Shown here: piece after piece, positions 12,541 to 26,613 of the stretch
Layout of the letters: each line of letters starts with the position of its first letter
Position numbering within the stretch: position 1 is the stretch's first letter
Position numbers and translations under genes: made by a program
Notes under the pieces: generated by a model
What the model saw: only the letters and a program-made list of their open reading frames with translations
Told to the model about the DNA's origin: nothing
The model's database searches: none
Assembly: GCA_001600055.1 (NCBI GenBank)
Contig: BCIV01000009.1
Span: 124,001 to 188,000 of the forward strand
Length of the DNA: 64,000 nucleotides
Direction of reading: 5' to 3'
DNA from: Filobasidium wieringae
Lineage: Eukaryota; Basidiomycota; Tremellomycetes; Filobasidiales; Filobasidiaceae

Positions 12541-13590
12541 TTGAAGGGATCGTGATGAAAAAATATACCCATTACTGTCGACCATCGTCCAGAAAGAGCC
12601 TATCATTGAGCATTTTATCAGCCGAGTATGCGATCGGTCTTCGTCCTTGTTGGCCATTCCCTCCGCTCCAGCACTTTACTTGCTTTAGATGTACTCTTCC
12701 ATCTACTAACCGTCTGGTCGATATTGAGGAGTTGATCCCATCGAGCCTAGAAACGAGACATCGCATTGTGCTCGTAAGCTGTAGGGGAAGTCTCATAGAA
12801 GCAGCAAATCCCCGGTTGACTCGTGTTAGGGAACGGGAACTGGCGCCCAGCGGGTTTTTGTTGTCGATTATGCTACTAGCTACGCATCACCGAACTGGAT
12901 TACCGAATTGTACGTACGATGGTGGGAAATTACCCCTAACAAGAAAATCAAGTCTGGCGTTCCCAGGGATTCCAAGGCGTGTTCAGAGAAAGACTACCGG
13001 CACTCTTTGAAAAGACCAAATAAGGGATCAAGCTTGGATGCACAGACATGATTCGTTCATCTTGGCATGGTACACAATCGCTTCGAGCAGCATCTGAGAC
13101 TCACCAGGAAGTTCAGTCAGTCTACGGTCATAGGTAATCCTTCTCCATCCAGCTATCGAGAACCTGCATCATAGACGCCATTATGATAGCATCGACAACT
13201 ATAGAGTGACAAACAGCCTGGCGCTAGATCTCAGGCTAGCAAGGCGGCTTGACCGTGTTGACTCTCATGGTAGATGACGTGATGGACGTCTACCTGCAGA
13301 CAAGATAACGTTTCCGCCGTGAACATGCATAACTTGCCATAGCCCCATGTTCGACGTGCTCGATGATGTTTTGAGAGCTGAAAGCTCGCTCGTGCTGCTT
13401 GCCGTGGAAAGTTTCAAGTCATAACACAACTCGGACTGAGTCCAGCAAAAAGACAAGGCAAATCATCGTAAATATATTTCGTTATGTGTAGAGCGTATAC
13501 AAATGAGATTCCCAAAACTACAAGTCCGGGAGGATATCACGATCCATCGATGCGAAATCGCTCAGAACTACCAAGTACGAAAGAGGGTGT
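12541..13590. other. Convergent intergenic region, SEC1 / EF1B-gamma
   Basis: About 1 kb between two converging genes. A 152-codon frame (12552-13010) has no recognisable composition or motif and is rejected. I looked for tRNA B-boxes and paired C/D boxes and saw none convincing. The region holds the two 3' UTRs. Confidence 0.4.
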
Positions 13591-15319
13591 TTACTTGAAG
13601 TTCTTTCCGTCAGCCCACTCCTTTCCTTCGAGGGTCAAGGTCCACTCCATGGCCTTGTAGATGAACTCCTTGTCAGCCTCGCTCTTGGTGTCGAGCTTGG
13701 TGTAGGTGTAAGACTCCCAGTCAGGGGCGACGCTGATGGTGTCCTCAATGGACTGTCCTCGGGTAACGAAGATTCCGGAGATGATAGAGTCGTTGGACTT
13801 TCCAAGGACACCCATGGAACCGAACAAGTACTTTCGGGAAGCCTCGAGCCTGGCGAACAAACCTCCGATCAAGTTGGAGGACATGAAGACCTGAGTCAAC
13901 CTATGAATGTGACGTGTTAGTATGTCATCCTGCGGGACTGTATAATCGAGCCACTTACTCAGTGGGGTACTTGAAGTCGATCCTCCAGATGGAGAAACCC
14001 TCAGTGTCGAAGTTCTCGTAGAAGTACTCCATGGCTTTGGGGGTGTCCTCGTTGGAGTAAACTCGCTTCCAGTTCTCCAAGTTGAAGTTGGACTTGGGGA
14101 GGTCATCGAGGGGGTTCTTAGCCTTGGGCTCGGCGGGAACAAGGGGCTCCTCCTCCTCGTCGTCGTCCTTCTCGACGGGCTTCTTCTCCTTAGGAGCCTT
14201 GGGGGCCTTGGGAGCCTCAGCCTTCTTGGCGGGGGCATCCTTCTTGGGGGCCTGGTATTGAGGAGCAGTCTCGGAGTAGTTGACCTCACCGAAGACAGGG
14301 GCGAGCTTAGAGCTCTTTACGATGCTATAGACAAGAGAAGTTTAGTCTCGCGAAAATAACAGCTCAGGCAAATGAGCTTCTACTTACGTCTCAAAGAATC
14401 GGACAACGTTGGGGACCTTGGCCCTGACGGCAGCGTCGGCGTGACCCTTTCCGGTGAAAGCACCGAAAAGAGCACCGGCAACGGCGACATCAGCGAAAGT
14501 GACACGGTCACCGACCAAGTAAGTCTTGTCCTCAAGGTACTTGTTCAAGACAGTCAATCGGGACTCGAACTTCTGGGCGAAAGAGGTGTAGGTAGGCTTG
14601 GCGTAAGCGAAGTAACCAGCGACCATGCCGGACATGGCACCGTGGTAGGCGGTGATCTCAGAATCGGCAAAGGCGGCCCACTGAGCGATCTGAGCAGCAA
14701 CGGCCTTGTCGGTGGACAAGAGCTTTCCCTCGGGAGCAGCCATGGCACCTGGAGTCACGAAGCAACACGATTCAGTTTCGGTTTTTCAAATGCATTTTGA
14801 CACGTCGGCGCAGAACAAGAAGCAATGTGAAGAACACGATTTGTCAGAAGTATAACGATACCACTCGTCGGAGAATTTGTCGACAGAAGTCATTAAGACA
14901 GGGATAACTAGAAGTTGTAAACTCATCATTCAAAGGTGTGTGTTTGCTCGCACGCCGAAGCGCAAGCGATATATGCAAAGGGTGGGGAGGGAGACGAAAC
15001 GGCCACGAATCAAACATCAAGAAGCCAAGACACTTACCGTAAGTAGCGATAGCCATAGAGTCGGAGATCAAAGTTCCGTCAGTTCCCTCGAAAGCAGGGA
15101 CACAACCAAGGGGGAACTTGGAGGCGTATTCAGTCTTGAACTGGTCCATGGTGACCTCGACGACCTCGAAGTCCTTGCCTCCGAGGACGGCAGCGGCACG
15201 GGCACGGGCAACTCGCCAGTTGTCTAGTATAGGCGGTTTGTAGGTCAGGACAGGTATGGTGGCGATGGATGCCAGAGTGTGGACATACTGGGGTAGGAGT
15301 AGATCTTTCCGAGAGACAT
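13591..15319 (-). CDS. Translation elongation factor 1B-gamma
   Basis: Gamma subunit of the eEF1B guanine-nucleotide exchange complex, which recycles eEF1A on cytosolic ribosomes. Exons (minus) 15289-15319, 15038-15223, 14388-14748, 13959-14324 and 13591-13900 give 417 residues, the normal family size. Residues 1-~210 form a glutathione-transferase-like domain (FPLGCVPAFEG, SDSMAIATY, GDRVTFADVAVAG). A Lys/Pro/Ala linker with an acidic run follows, then the conserved EF1G domain (NPLDDLPKSNFNLENWKR, YFYENFDTEGFSIWR, LFGSMGVLG, ISGIFVTRGQ, C-terminal EWADGKNFK). Intron 2 is 289 nt, far longer than its neighbours, and carries a box C/D snoRNA candidate. Confidence 0.96.
14840..14934 (-). ncRNA. 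Box C/D snoRNA, snR38-like, inside the EF1B-gamma intron
   Basis: On the minus strand the intron has box C ATGATGA (14923-14929), box D CTGA (14844-14847) and a short closing stem TTTG/CAAA (14931-14934 with 14840-14843). Between them the minus strand contains the complement of ACAGGGATAACT (14898-14909), a universal stretch of 25S rRNA at the peptidyl-transferase centre. Pairing can extend to 14 positions with one G-U pair. A degenerate D' box (CTTA) follows directly, so the fifth upstream nucleotide would target the middle G of GGG. In S. cerevisiae, snR38 guides Gm2815 in this same segment and lies in the intron of TEF4, also an EF1B-gamma gene. Host and guide target therefore agree. Confidence 0.82.
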
Positions 15320-16206
15320 TTTTGTGTTTGTTTTGGGGGTATCAGAAAGAGCTGAAAGGGACGGCACCGACGGGATGTCAATGGAGAGCTCTACTAGTTT
15401 CAAAGTTGGTATGAATGCTTACAGTTTTTTGGTATGAGACGACCAGAAGGGAGGAGGGCACGGACAGTTGGGAGTGAATGTGATAGGAATGAACGTTGAA
15501 AAGGGCGAAGGAGCACAGGGAGCGATTCAAACTTTGCGCTTGTTCGTGGTGGAAAAGTAAGGAGCGCGCGTGTCAGAAATGGAAAGTGATGCGGATCCAA
15601 ATTTCAGGCGTTCACGCGAATCACTAGCATCTTCCGTGAGAAAGCCAGAGGGAATGTACTTCAACCAAGCGAGGTCGTTTACCGCAACAGCACGACGATC
15701 ACTGCATTTACTACTGCATCGTAAGAGGATATATAGATCGTAACATGAAGTTTCGTGATCACTAAACAAGGACAAGCGAGCGTCTCGATCGACTAGCGAT
15801 TCTTGAGATCTCGAACTGATAATACAGTACAGCTCACACAAATAACCCAGAAGTTCGTACCCAAAAACATCTCGAAAACGAGCGTGATCACCATCATATG
15901 ACAGACCAATAGTGTGCTGTCTCTGCGTCTGATTGGTGTAGAGTGTCGTCATCCCAGCTGCAGAAGCCCTCTTTCAGCTTCGTTCCATCTGCCATCTCTT
16001 CCCCCCGCCCCCAATGTTTTGTTTGCGACATGTCAAAACTCGAACGCCGCAGTGCATGAGCGATGTACGGATCTAGTAGACCACAGCAGGACTCTGAACC
16101 CTCCTACGTCCCAAAAGTCCAAGATCGCTAACGGCCTTCTGCCTCAACCTGACCGAACATCATCAAGATCAACATCCATACAACGATTCAGCCGTCATAC
16201 CGAGAC
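15320..16206. other. Upstream region of EF1B-gamma and 3' region of the Gln-rich gene
   Basis: About 890 bases. A minus-strand 141-codon frame at 15527-15952 has no family features and is not called. A TATATA stretch near 15728 is about 400 nt upstream of the EF1B-gamma ATG, too far to be assigned with confidence. Confidence 0.4.
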
Positions 16207-17451
16207 TCACCTGGATGCAAAGTTCTTGCTCCCCAACTCATCCGCTCCGCCGGGCGGACCGGCCGGCTGCCTGACAACAGCACTCCATCCGAATCCTGTG
16301 AATCCTTGCCCGATCACTCCGGTGTTCGAATCGCCCATGGCAGAAGTCAAAGTCTTCCCCCCGCCATGATGGTTGGGGATAGCGAACCCTTCGTCCTTGC
16401 CAGGAGAACCTGTCCCGACGGATTTGCTTCCAAAGTATCCATCACACTGTCGAGTCTCCTCCTTGATGGAGGGCGAACAGGAGGGCAAAGGCGTAGTAAG
16501 ACCGGTCTGATTCGTCTCTTCAGAGCAAGAAGAGTTGTTGGTCCCTTTCCTCTCGTGATACCCGGTAGTGCTAGCCGATGAAGATCCACGGGAGGAAGTC
16601 TGAGAAAGATCAGAACCCGATCTCTCTTTCCTCGTTCCCGTCAACTCCTTTTCCTTCTCTCCAGTAACGTTGGTAGAGGATAGAGAAATAACCTTGTTCC
16701 CGAAAACCCCATTGAACCCTTTGAAGGGCTTGTTCTCCTTGTTCTCCAATCTAGCACCGACAGGACTGGTCTCGGGAGTGATCAACCCCGTCTTGCCCCT
16801 ACCACCGACAGCAGCCCCATTCCCAAGGGAGCGCCAAGACACGGCCGCCTGATGTTTCCCCTGACCCGCAGGTTTGGCGGAAGAAGGGGGAGGAGTCATG
16901 ATGGTCCCCTGCGGTTGTTGCTGCTGTTGAGATTTTCCAGGTGTAGTGACTCCCCTCGTACGGAGTGACAAGTTGCCGAAATCTTCTTCCCAGGAAGTTG
17001 TTTCAGTAACTCCAGTGCGAGGACGGAGTACGCTCTTGTTCTCTTGAACGGATGGGAGTTGGCCGGTATGGGTGGTTGAGCGGGAAGGGTAATAAGCGGA
17101 ACTTTGTTGTTGCTGCAATTGTTGCTGCTGATGCTGCAAAAGAGCCAATTGCTGAAGCTGCTGTTGTTGATTCAACAACTATATTTCAAAAATACCGCAT
17201 TAGGTTCAATCAACTGATCACATCGACAAGAGACGCACGGTAGCCTGCAACCTCGCTTCCTGTTCCTTAGCAGCACATAACCTCAACAACCCCAATTCCA
17301 TCTCACTCAATCCTCCCATTCTAGCGAGGACTTCATCCACGCTGATCCCGTGGGTCAGAGCGAGCGACTGAGCTTGAACGATCTTGCTGTTCAACGCGTT
17401 GAGTGAGAGCTGAAGGGAAGTTTGAGCGGAGGGGTTTTGAACGGAAGGCAT
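16207..17451 (-). CDS. Gln-rich hypothetical protein with a conserved-looking C-terminal tail
   Basis: Two exons (17239-17451 and 16207-17178, 60-nt intron) encode 394 residues. Residues 1-71 form a helical, Leu/Ala-rich region (SVDEVLARMGGLSEMELGLLRLC). A glutamine-rich stretch follows (several QQQQ runs), then a long Ser/Thr/Gly-rich disordered region. The last ~35 residues (GFGWSAVVRQPAGPPGGADELGSKNFASR, quoted in part) look like a short linear motif rather than random sequence, and similar RQP-GPP...DEL...NFA-R tails occur in fungal proteins of unknown function as far as I recall. No catalytic domain is seen. A role in RNA or transcription regulation is conceivable from composition only. 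Confidence 0.72.
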
Positions 17452-18678
17452 GGTCGACGCGGTGTAAAAGTTTCTGTTGTTGTCGATTTTGAAAATGCTG
17501 TCTTCGCAAGTTTTGATGGACGGCGGATAAATTAGGGTATCGGTCCAGGCGGAATGTTTTGATTAAATGTGCAGAAGGGCGTAAGACCGAGTAGTTGACG
17601 GGAAGAAGTCTTGTTCGATTGTGTTATAGCAGAGATCTCAGGCTAGCTGCAAGATCTGTTCCGTAGAATTTGATGTTTTTCGTAGTGTGTGACTATAAGA
17701 CCGTGTTCAAGGTATAACGAGAGTAGCTCGGTAGGACTTTATTCTTTTTCGGCGAGAAAGTAGATCAATCGCCTGAAATGTCGAATTGAAGTCGTCTTCG
17801 AAAGGAGGCGATGTGATCACGCGTGATAGTCGAGTCGAGTAGTAGTTATAGTATTTATGTCAGGTAGTAGTGATCGTGCACAATGATGTGGTATTGCTTG
17901 CAGGGAGCGTCGGTAATGCTATAACGATGAGTGTGTCGTCGTGATCGTCGTCAGGTAATGTTTTGATGGACTAGTGATTCTACGTGTCTGAAGCGGGATT
18001 GGCTTTGTCGATCCAAATGCGAGTCGGATGTATAAAGGAGAGGCCGAGGAGGTGTGACTGAGTGTATTACAAGGAGGGATTAGTTTTGTGTACTTGTATG
18101 AGTATGCATGGAATGTATTTACGTGCAAAAATGCTCGAATGGATGATTAGTTGAGGACTAGTGTGACTTGATGGAAGCGTGTTGAGCTTGTGTGAAATGT
18201 GAGGGTGCCGAATCAGTGTGTAGTGTGGAAGTCAAAGGTTGGAAGGAGTGGGATGAATGATAGGTGGGTAGGATGTAGGGTAGGTGTGTCGTGGAATGTA
18301 AAGTAGGTGTAACAAGAGGTAAGGTTGGAAGAGCTAGCAGGACAAGAGACTCGCGAGTGTTGTGAGATTACCCGTTGCCCCCGTTGCCCGCTTGTGTCGA
18401 TCACTCCACTCCGACGCCCCCACGCGCCTCTCTCCTCTTTGCCTGTCACCCTGATCACGTGTTCGTGCGCGATGTCCGTGCCTCTGTGCTGTGCCTTCCA
18501 CCATCCCTAAACCGGTTTATCCGAAGTCGAGCCTGAACGACCTCATCCACGAATAAACCTCATAAGCATCTCAGCATCTCATGCATAGCTCTCCTTGTAT
18601 ATAACAACAAACTAAGATCTACTAGTATCTGGTGAATTTTGTACGCAACTCGCGTGAGCAAGCAAGTACAACCTCCCC
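17452..18678. other. Upstream region of the Gln-rich gene and 3' region of NAB2
   Basis: 1.2 kb without a recognisable gene. The first ~700 bases are rich in short direct repeats of the GTGTG/TAGTAG type. The minus-strand frames here (69 and 81 codons) are low-complexity and not called. The long leader region suggests a complex promoter for the Gln-rich gene. Confidence 0.4.
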
Positions 18679-21173
18679 CTTTCACACCCCTTCAACCTTG
18701 ATCTCGCTTGCGGTTTCCCTCTCACCTCTACCTTCTCCTCCAGGTAGAACAGTTTCCACAGTGTCACCAGGTTTGATGAATTCGCGGTCAACCAGTGTCT
18801 TCTCTCCCTTGTAGTTGTTGAACCCTTCTCGACTGATCGAGGAAGCATCCAACTGTCGGTCGGGGGGATGGACGAATGTGCATTTGGCTGTGACGGCGGC
18901 ACAAATTCGAAATCAACCTTTCCGGTCTTCGTGACTGTATGAAGTCACAGCTACTCACGATCGAAACACTTTTTACCATAACGACAAGCCTTGCCATGCT
19001 GGAACCGACAACTCGGGTTGGTACATCCAGCTCCAAATCGACAAGGGATTTTGATCTGGGCGTTGTTTGGTTTGTTCTTCATTCCTGTCGTACTAGACCG
19101 TCCTTGACTCGTCAAAGCAGAGTCTAGCCTATCTCTTGTGCGTTTCGATTCCTCTTCGCTTGGTAATACACTGTCGGAACGCCTAGCTAGACCGGCAGCG
19201 GATCCTTCCAAGTCGAGCGTGATGTCCAGCTCGTCATGACCTTTATCATCCATCATGTCTACATCCGTATTCTCATCCGCTTTATCCTGGCCACGACTTG
19301 ATGGTTTGCGAGTCGACGCGGGAGGTGGAACCCATTCGCCGGAGATTGGATCCTCGTGACGGTAAGGACAAGTCGGGTTCGTACATTTCTCTCCAAACTT
19401 GCACAACACTCGATTTTGTCCAGATGCATCGCCTGTCCAAAAAAAAACAGTGCAAATTTGAGATCTGCGCCGCACACAGTTATGTTGCATAACGTTGAAA
19501 ACTCACCATGCAGCTGCGCAGGAGAAACATGACTCTTCTCGCAATCTTTATCCTCACACTTGAGATTGTTCGCGCACACCTCACTCTTCAAAACCATCCC
19601 GCTACTCACGCTAGCGACGGGGCTAGGATGACTGTAGATACACGATTTGTTTGTGCAACCTACTCCGAACTTGCAAACCTCCGCGGATAATGGTGCCGTA
19701 GGAGGGGCGACAAGCTTTTTGGTAGTGGTGGAAGTGGATGGGTGAGGATTGATCAGGTTGGCAGCCTTGCGTCCTGAGATAGTGTAAGAGCCTAACTGTT
19801 GAGGTGGCTGGGCAGATATTGAAGAAGGATACACAGGCGGAGCAGTGCCCTGCGAAAAGATAGGATTTGGATGGTTCAAATGACAAGTTCGATGATCGCC
19901 ATCTCGTGCCCCCGTAACTTGACTAACCATTTGCTGTGCCATCTGGAACATCATTGCTTGCATCTGTTCCATCGTTGCCTGGTTTTGTCTGAACATCTCT
20001 TGCATCATCGCTGGGTCCGCAGAGCCGGAAGAGTTTCCATTTCCGAAGTTGAACCCGTTTTGCAGGCCCATCATACCCATCATCCATGGGTCCATCATAG
20101 GCATGGAAGCACCTTGATTCTGTTGTCGAAAGTCTTCATCGAGGCATTATCAGCTCCTATAACATCTTCCACCCGACAGTCTATATGACACGCACTGTTT
20201 TGGAAGCCCGATCGACCAGGCCCAAATTCAGAAGCGTTAGGGTTTAATGGTGGACCTCCCATTCGATCCAATAGAGATCGTTTCGGCCGTCTACGATCTA
20301 AGTCTCCTCCTTCTCTGTGAGACCTCGGAGCCGTAGGTACGGCTCCCGATCCCAGACTTCTCCTTTTATTATAAGCTTCACTACCGGTATTGGTGTTCTC
20401 AACTGGTGAGAAACCTCTCTTGACACCTGCCATTTGTGTAGAAGGTCCGGTTGGTAAAGGCCGGCTTGGTTGTGACGAGAGAGGAGCGACAGCACTAGTG
20501 AACAGTCTCGCATTGCCGCTTGCTCGAGGTGGTCGAGCCGAAGAAGGCTCGCTATCAACAGGCATATCTTCCACTGCGTCCCGAGAGGCAGTTGGCGCAG
20601 GATTGAAACGAGCGACTACATCCTCAGCTTTGCTGAATAACCATGGTGTCAAGGTTGGGTCTAGTTGCAAGCAATCGCAGGCACAAGCAGCGTATGAGCG
20701 GGTACAGTCAAAGACAGCTTGAGACCTGAATCTTACCAAAGTCAATTCCCTGAACTATCGAGAGCTTGACGTCAGCGGTTTTCGGATGGAAGACTCTAGG
20801 CGTACTCACGATCAGATAACTCTTCATTGATCTGGTCTGCCGTTTTGCGATTGACTGCCGGGAATACGAATTAATGATAGATCGACGACTGTATAAGGAT
20901 TGCACTTACTAATCATCACCGTAATATACTCCGCCAAAGTGTTATCTGCGCAATGCGATAGTGAGCCTCGGAATTCATTCTCTAATTGCGGAGAATCAAC
21001 CTGCCTCCTTGTTCGGCTTTCTCCCTTCGCATCAACTCATTTTGAATCTCCGACTATCGCCACGAAAGATAGGTTGAGACTCGTCTGTTGAGCGATTCAA
21101 ACCACGTCAAAGGGAAAGAACTTACCTGCAAAGCTGCTGCCTGAGTAGTGCCGCCTTGTATCGCTGTTGACAT
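18679..21173 (-). CDS. NAB2/ZC3H14-type nuclear poly(A)-binding CCCH protein
   Basis: Nuclear poly(A)-RNA-binding protein that controls tail length and mRNA export. Nine exons (21126-21173, 21005-21053, 20910-20945, 20810-20854, 20737-20754, 20196-20660, 19507-20133, 18959-19432, 18679-18887) encode 656 residues. The N-terminal PWI-like domain is visible (QNELMRREKAEQG, NTLAEYITVMI, ADQINEELSDLIQGIDFDPTLTPWLF). A disordered part with an RRRPKR basic motif and a Met/Gln-rich segment follow. The C-terminal half has CCCH fingers of the Nab2 spacing: CKFGVGCTNKSCIYSH, CANNLKCEDKDCEKSH, CKFGEKCTNPTCPYRH, CRFGAGCTNPSCRFQH and CRYGKKCFDPKCTFVH. Intron 2 needs a GC donor, and exon 5 is only 18 nt. 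Confidence 0.9.
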
Positions 21174-21443
21174 GATGGGCGCTGTTTCTTCTTGTTGGAT
21201 TGCTTAGCCCTGGTGCTTGGCGATCGAGATGATTAGAGACTTTGTACAGTAGCAAGTCAAAGGGAAAGGGGTGAGCAGGTCCTATGAACCAAGCGATCAC
21301 TCATACTCGGACACGCGCGGAGACGTGATCTGCCTCATGTCCGCTGCAGCCAGGTTCTGCACGAGCATATATGCCAAATCATCAAATTACAACCATTAAT
21401 ACGTCAAGAACGTCAAGAACCTTAAGACAGTGAACGGCATAGA

Positions 21444-24415
<2,972 letters not shown>

Positions 24416-25326
24416 GGTTGAGATAGCTCCGAATTGAAAAAGGTTGTGAGGATCTCAGGGGGCAGTCGGCGTATCACTAGGTCGATGTAGTGGATCTTTC
24501 GAATTCGCTGAGGAAATCAAGAGGTAAAGTTCCAACCGCTGGTCTATGAGCTATGGGGGATTGTACAGGTTACAGGAATTACAGGTCTCAACAAGGAAAC
24601 GAGCGATAGGTGCACCGTTTCTCTGGTCCGGCATTCCTCGTTGCAGCTGTAAACAACAAATGCCTTGACAGAAAACGCGCCTCCTCTGCGACGCGTCTCG
24701 CAAGAAATTCATTTAGCTAATATCCCCTAGGCCCTGGGCTCTCACTCGTCTCACACACGGTGCAGGAACCGACGACTCTGACAAACGCAGGATCCAGCTT
24801 TAACTAGGATTCGGCTTTCTTGACAAGGTCCTGAACCGTATAACACGATTCCTGAAGATCGGACGATCTAGTGCTGGCGAGCTCAAAGATAGCCATGTCA
24901 AAGGAGAAAGCTGCCCTCAAACCGCGGACGGGTCGCACAGCCATGATGTGAATTAACGGTCGTGCAGAAAGTACCAGCTCGGAACAGTAAGTCTCCCACA
25001 GTCTCGCATGGGTAGCAAACCGTCGACACAACCGGAACGCCCTCTCGATGTAGAGAGGTGACAAAGGCACTGTGTCGCTATGCACGCGGACGTAAGCTGT
25101 TGCGACTTGGCGATATCGTATCTGACGGCGTTTGTTAAGACCAAAAGTCGTCGCCTTTCCGTTTGAACGATTCGCTCCGTCTTCCCGGGACACCAAATAT
25201 GCCCTGCCTGCATGGTCGCGAAAGAGGCTGGTTTGCAGACTCGCCGCAGTTCAATATTTTATTCATCGGTATTCCGTTTCAACAGTACACGCATGGACGT
25301 ATACTCAAATACACCTAAACATCCTC
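24416..25326. other. MCM7 upstream region and DAP1 3' region
   Basis: About 0.9 kb. Besides the MCB/E2F-like sites, no gene was recognised. The 130-codon minus-strand frame at 24804-25196 has no motif and is rejected. Confidence 0.45.
24673..24696. promoter_or_regulatory. MCB / E2F-like elements upstream of MCM7
   Basis: A perfect ACGCGT box (24691-24696) sits next to AAACGCGCC (about 24673-24681), the complement of an E2F-type GGCGCGTTT site, about 260-280 nt upstream of the MCM7 start. MCB/E2F sites drive G1/S transcription of MCM genes in fungi and animals. Function here is inferred. Confidence 0.55.
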
Positions 25327-26078
25327 TTAGGCCGAGACTTTCCCAACTACGTTGTATCGCTAAAACGCCGGATGACGTCAGCGCCTTTAGTACTAAAGGA
25401 AATCGTCTTATCCATGTCTCACCTTCGAAAAGAAATCGTACCACTGATCGAGGGTCTTCATCTCAGCAGGCTGAAGAGTCTTGTATTCTGGAACAGCATC
25501 CTCTGGTTTCAAGGAAGATTTCCCTGCGATCGAAACCAGTCAGTCCTGACGCTATCTCGCATGTATATTGGGTTGGATATCTTACCCAATCCGACGCTAC
25601 CATCCTTCCCGGCAAAGATGTTGTAGCTTCCTCCAGGTCCGTACATCTCCTTCTTGGCAGTAACGTCGAAGACCGTGCCCTTGATTGCCAAGTAGATGGG
25701 AAGAGAAGGGTTAGAACCGTTGTATTTGGCCAATTCCGAGGGGGAGATAGGGTCGTCTTTGGGAGGCGCAAGGCTGGATGAAGGGGGGGACATGATAGAT
25801 GCAGTCTGATGGTAGAAATACAGGCAGGTAGTCAGTACGGAGCAAGCCATTTCAATGCTTGGAAGATTCCCGACCTTCTCTACGCCCTGACCAACAGCGG
25901 CATTCTTCAGTCCCTGAGCAGTGTTCTCGTTGCCGTAATCACCCATCCTTTTATGTTTGATCTCGGTTTGTTTGGGAAGGTAGACGAAGAAGTAACCTCC
26001 GATTACGATGGCAATGAAGGTAATGAGGAAGCCTAGGGAATTGTCAAAGAATGGAACTTTGAATTCTTGGGGGACCAT
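25327..26078 (-). CDS. DAP1/PGRMC-like membrane cytochrome-b5-fold haem protein
   Basis: Membrane-associated progesterone receptor family, which binds haem and supports sterol-synthesising cytochromes P450. Exons 25875-26078, 25586-25805, 25423-25523 and 25327-25359 encode 185 residues. An N-terminal transmembrane helix (LGFLITFIAIVIGGYFFVYL) is followed by the cytochrome b5-like domain (LAKYNGS, YLAIKGTVFDVTA, MYGPGGSYNIFAGKDGS, LDQWYDFFSKRYNVVG). Tyr residues in the YGPGGSY segment are those that ligate haem in the family. The first intron is in frame (69 nt) and is called because of its TACTGAC branch-like sequence and pyrimidine tract. The gene diverges from the SNF2/RING gene. Confidence 0.9.
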
Positions 26079-26613
26079 AGAGATAAGCTGCGGAATCCCC
26101 AATATCGTCAACTTCCAATTCGATCCCCCGATAGAAATCCGATTCAACTCACAGATACCTGTCTTGCTGCAATGGCAATCGAGATGGTTTCCAATATCAG
26201 TAGTGAGGAACACGACCGGCTGATCGACCTTCGGATATGGTCGACCACGTTGAGCCTAACATCTTTCTTATCAGTTGTCTCGATCTCGTAGATTCTCTTC
26301 GAACACATGCACAGCGTCTCACATCATATCTAGCATGCTAGTACAAGGTTATAAGCTTCATAAGTTAACTCCGGTAGTAAGGGGAGACCACAGCTATACA
26401 CCATAAAAACCATTCGAGATCCCCATCCGGGAGCTACCATATCATATCACCCGGAAGACTTTCGGAAGAAAAGATCACACTGTGTGTTGATGATGATGTA
26501 CAATCAGCTCAACTAGCTAAACCATCGAGCACATCATACTGCATCGAGATCGACTTTTCGCCTCAACTAAAGCTACAACGTCTCCAGCCTACTGAAGCGT
26601 GAACCGCAATAAC
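26079..26613. other. Divergent promoter region, DAP1 / SNF2-RING gene
   Basis: 535 bases between two divergent start codons. An in-frame ATG for DAP1 at 26213 exists, but the extension between it and 26078 contains splice-like signals and no family sequence, so it is treated as leader. No clear TATA box. Confidence 0.4.

Noticed and set aside
12552..13010. 152-codon plus-strand frame downstream of SEC1
   Set aside because: No family resemblance, mixed composition, and it lies where both neighbouring genes' 3' UTRs are expected.
15527..15952. 141-codon minus-strand frame upstream of EF1B-gamma
   Set aside because: No conserved features; position fits promoter and leader.
24804..25196. 130-codon minus-strand frame between MCM7 and DAP1
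   Set aside because: No motif, unusual composition and no splice logic linking it to DAP1, whose stop is at 25327.
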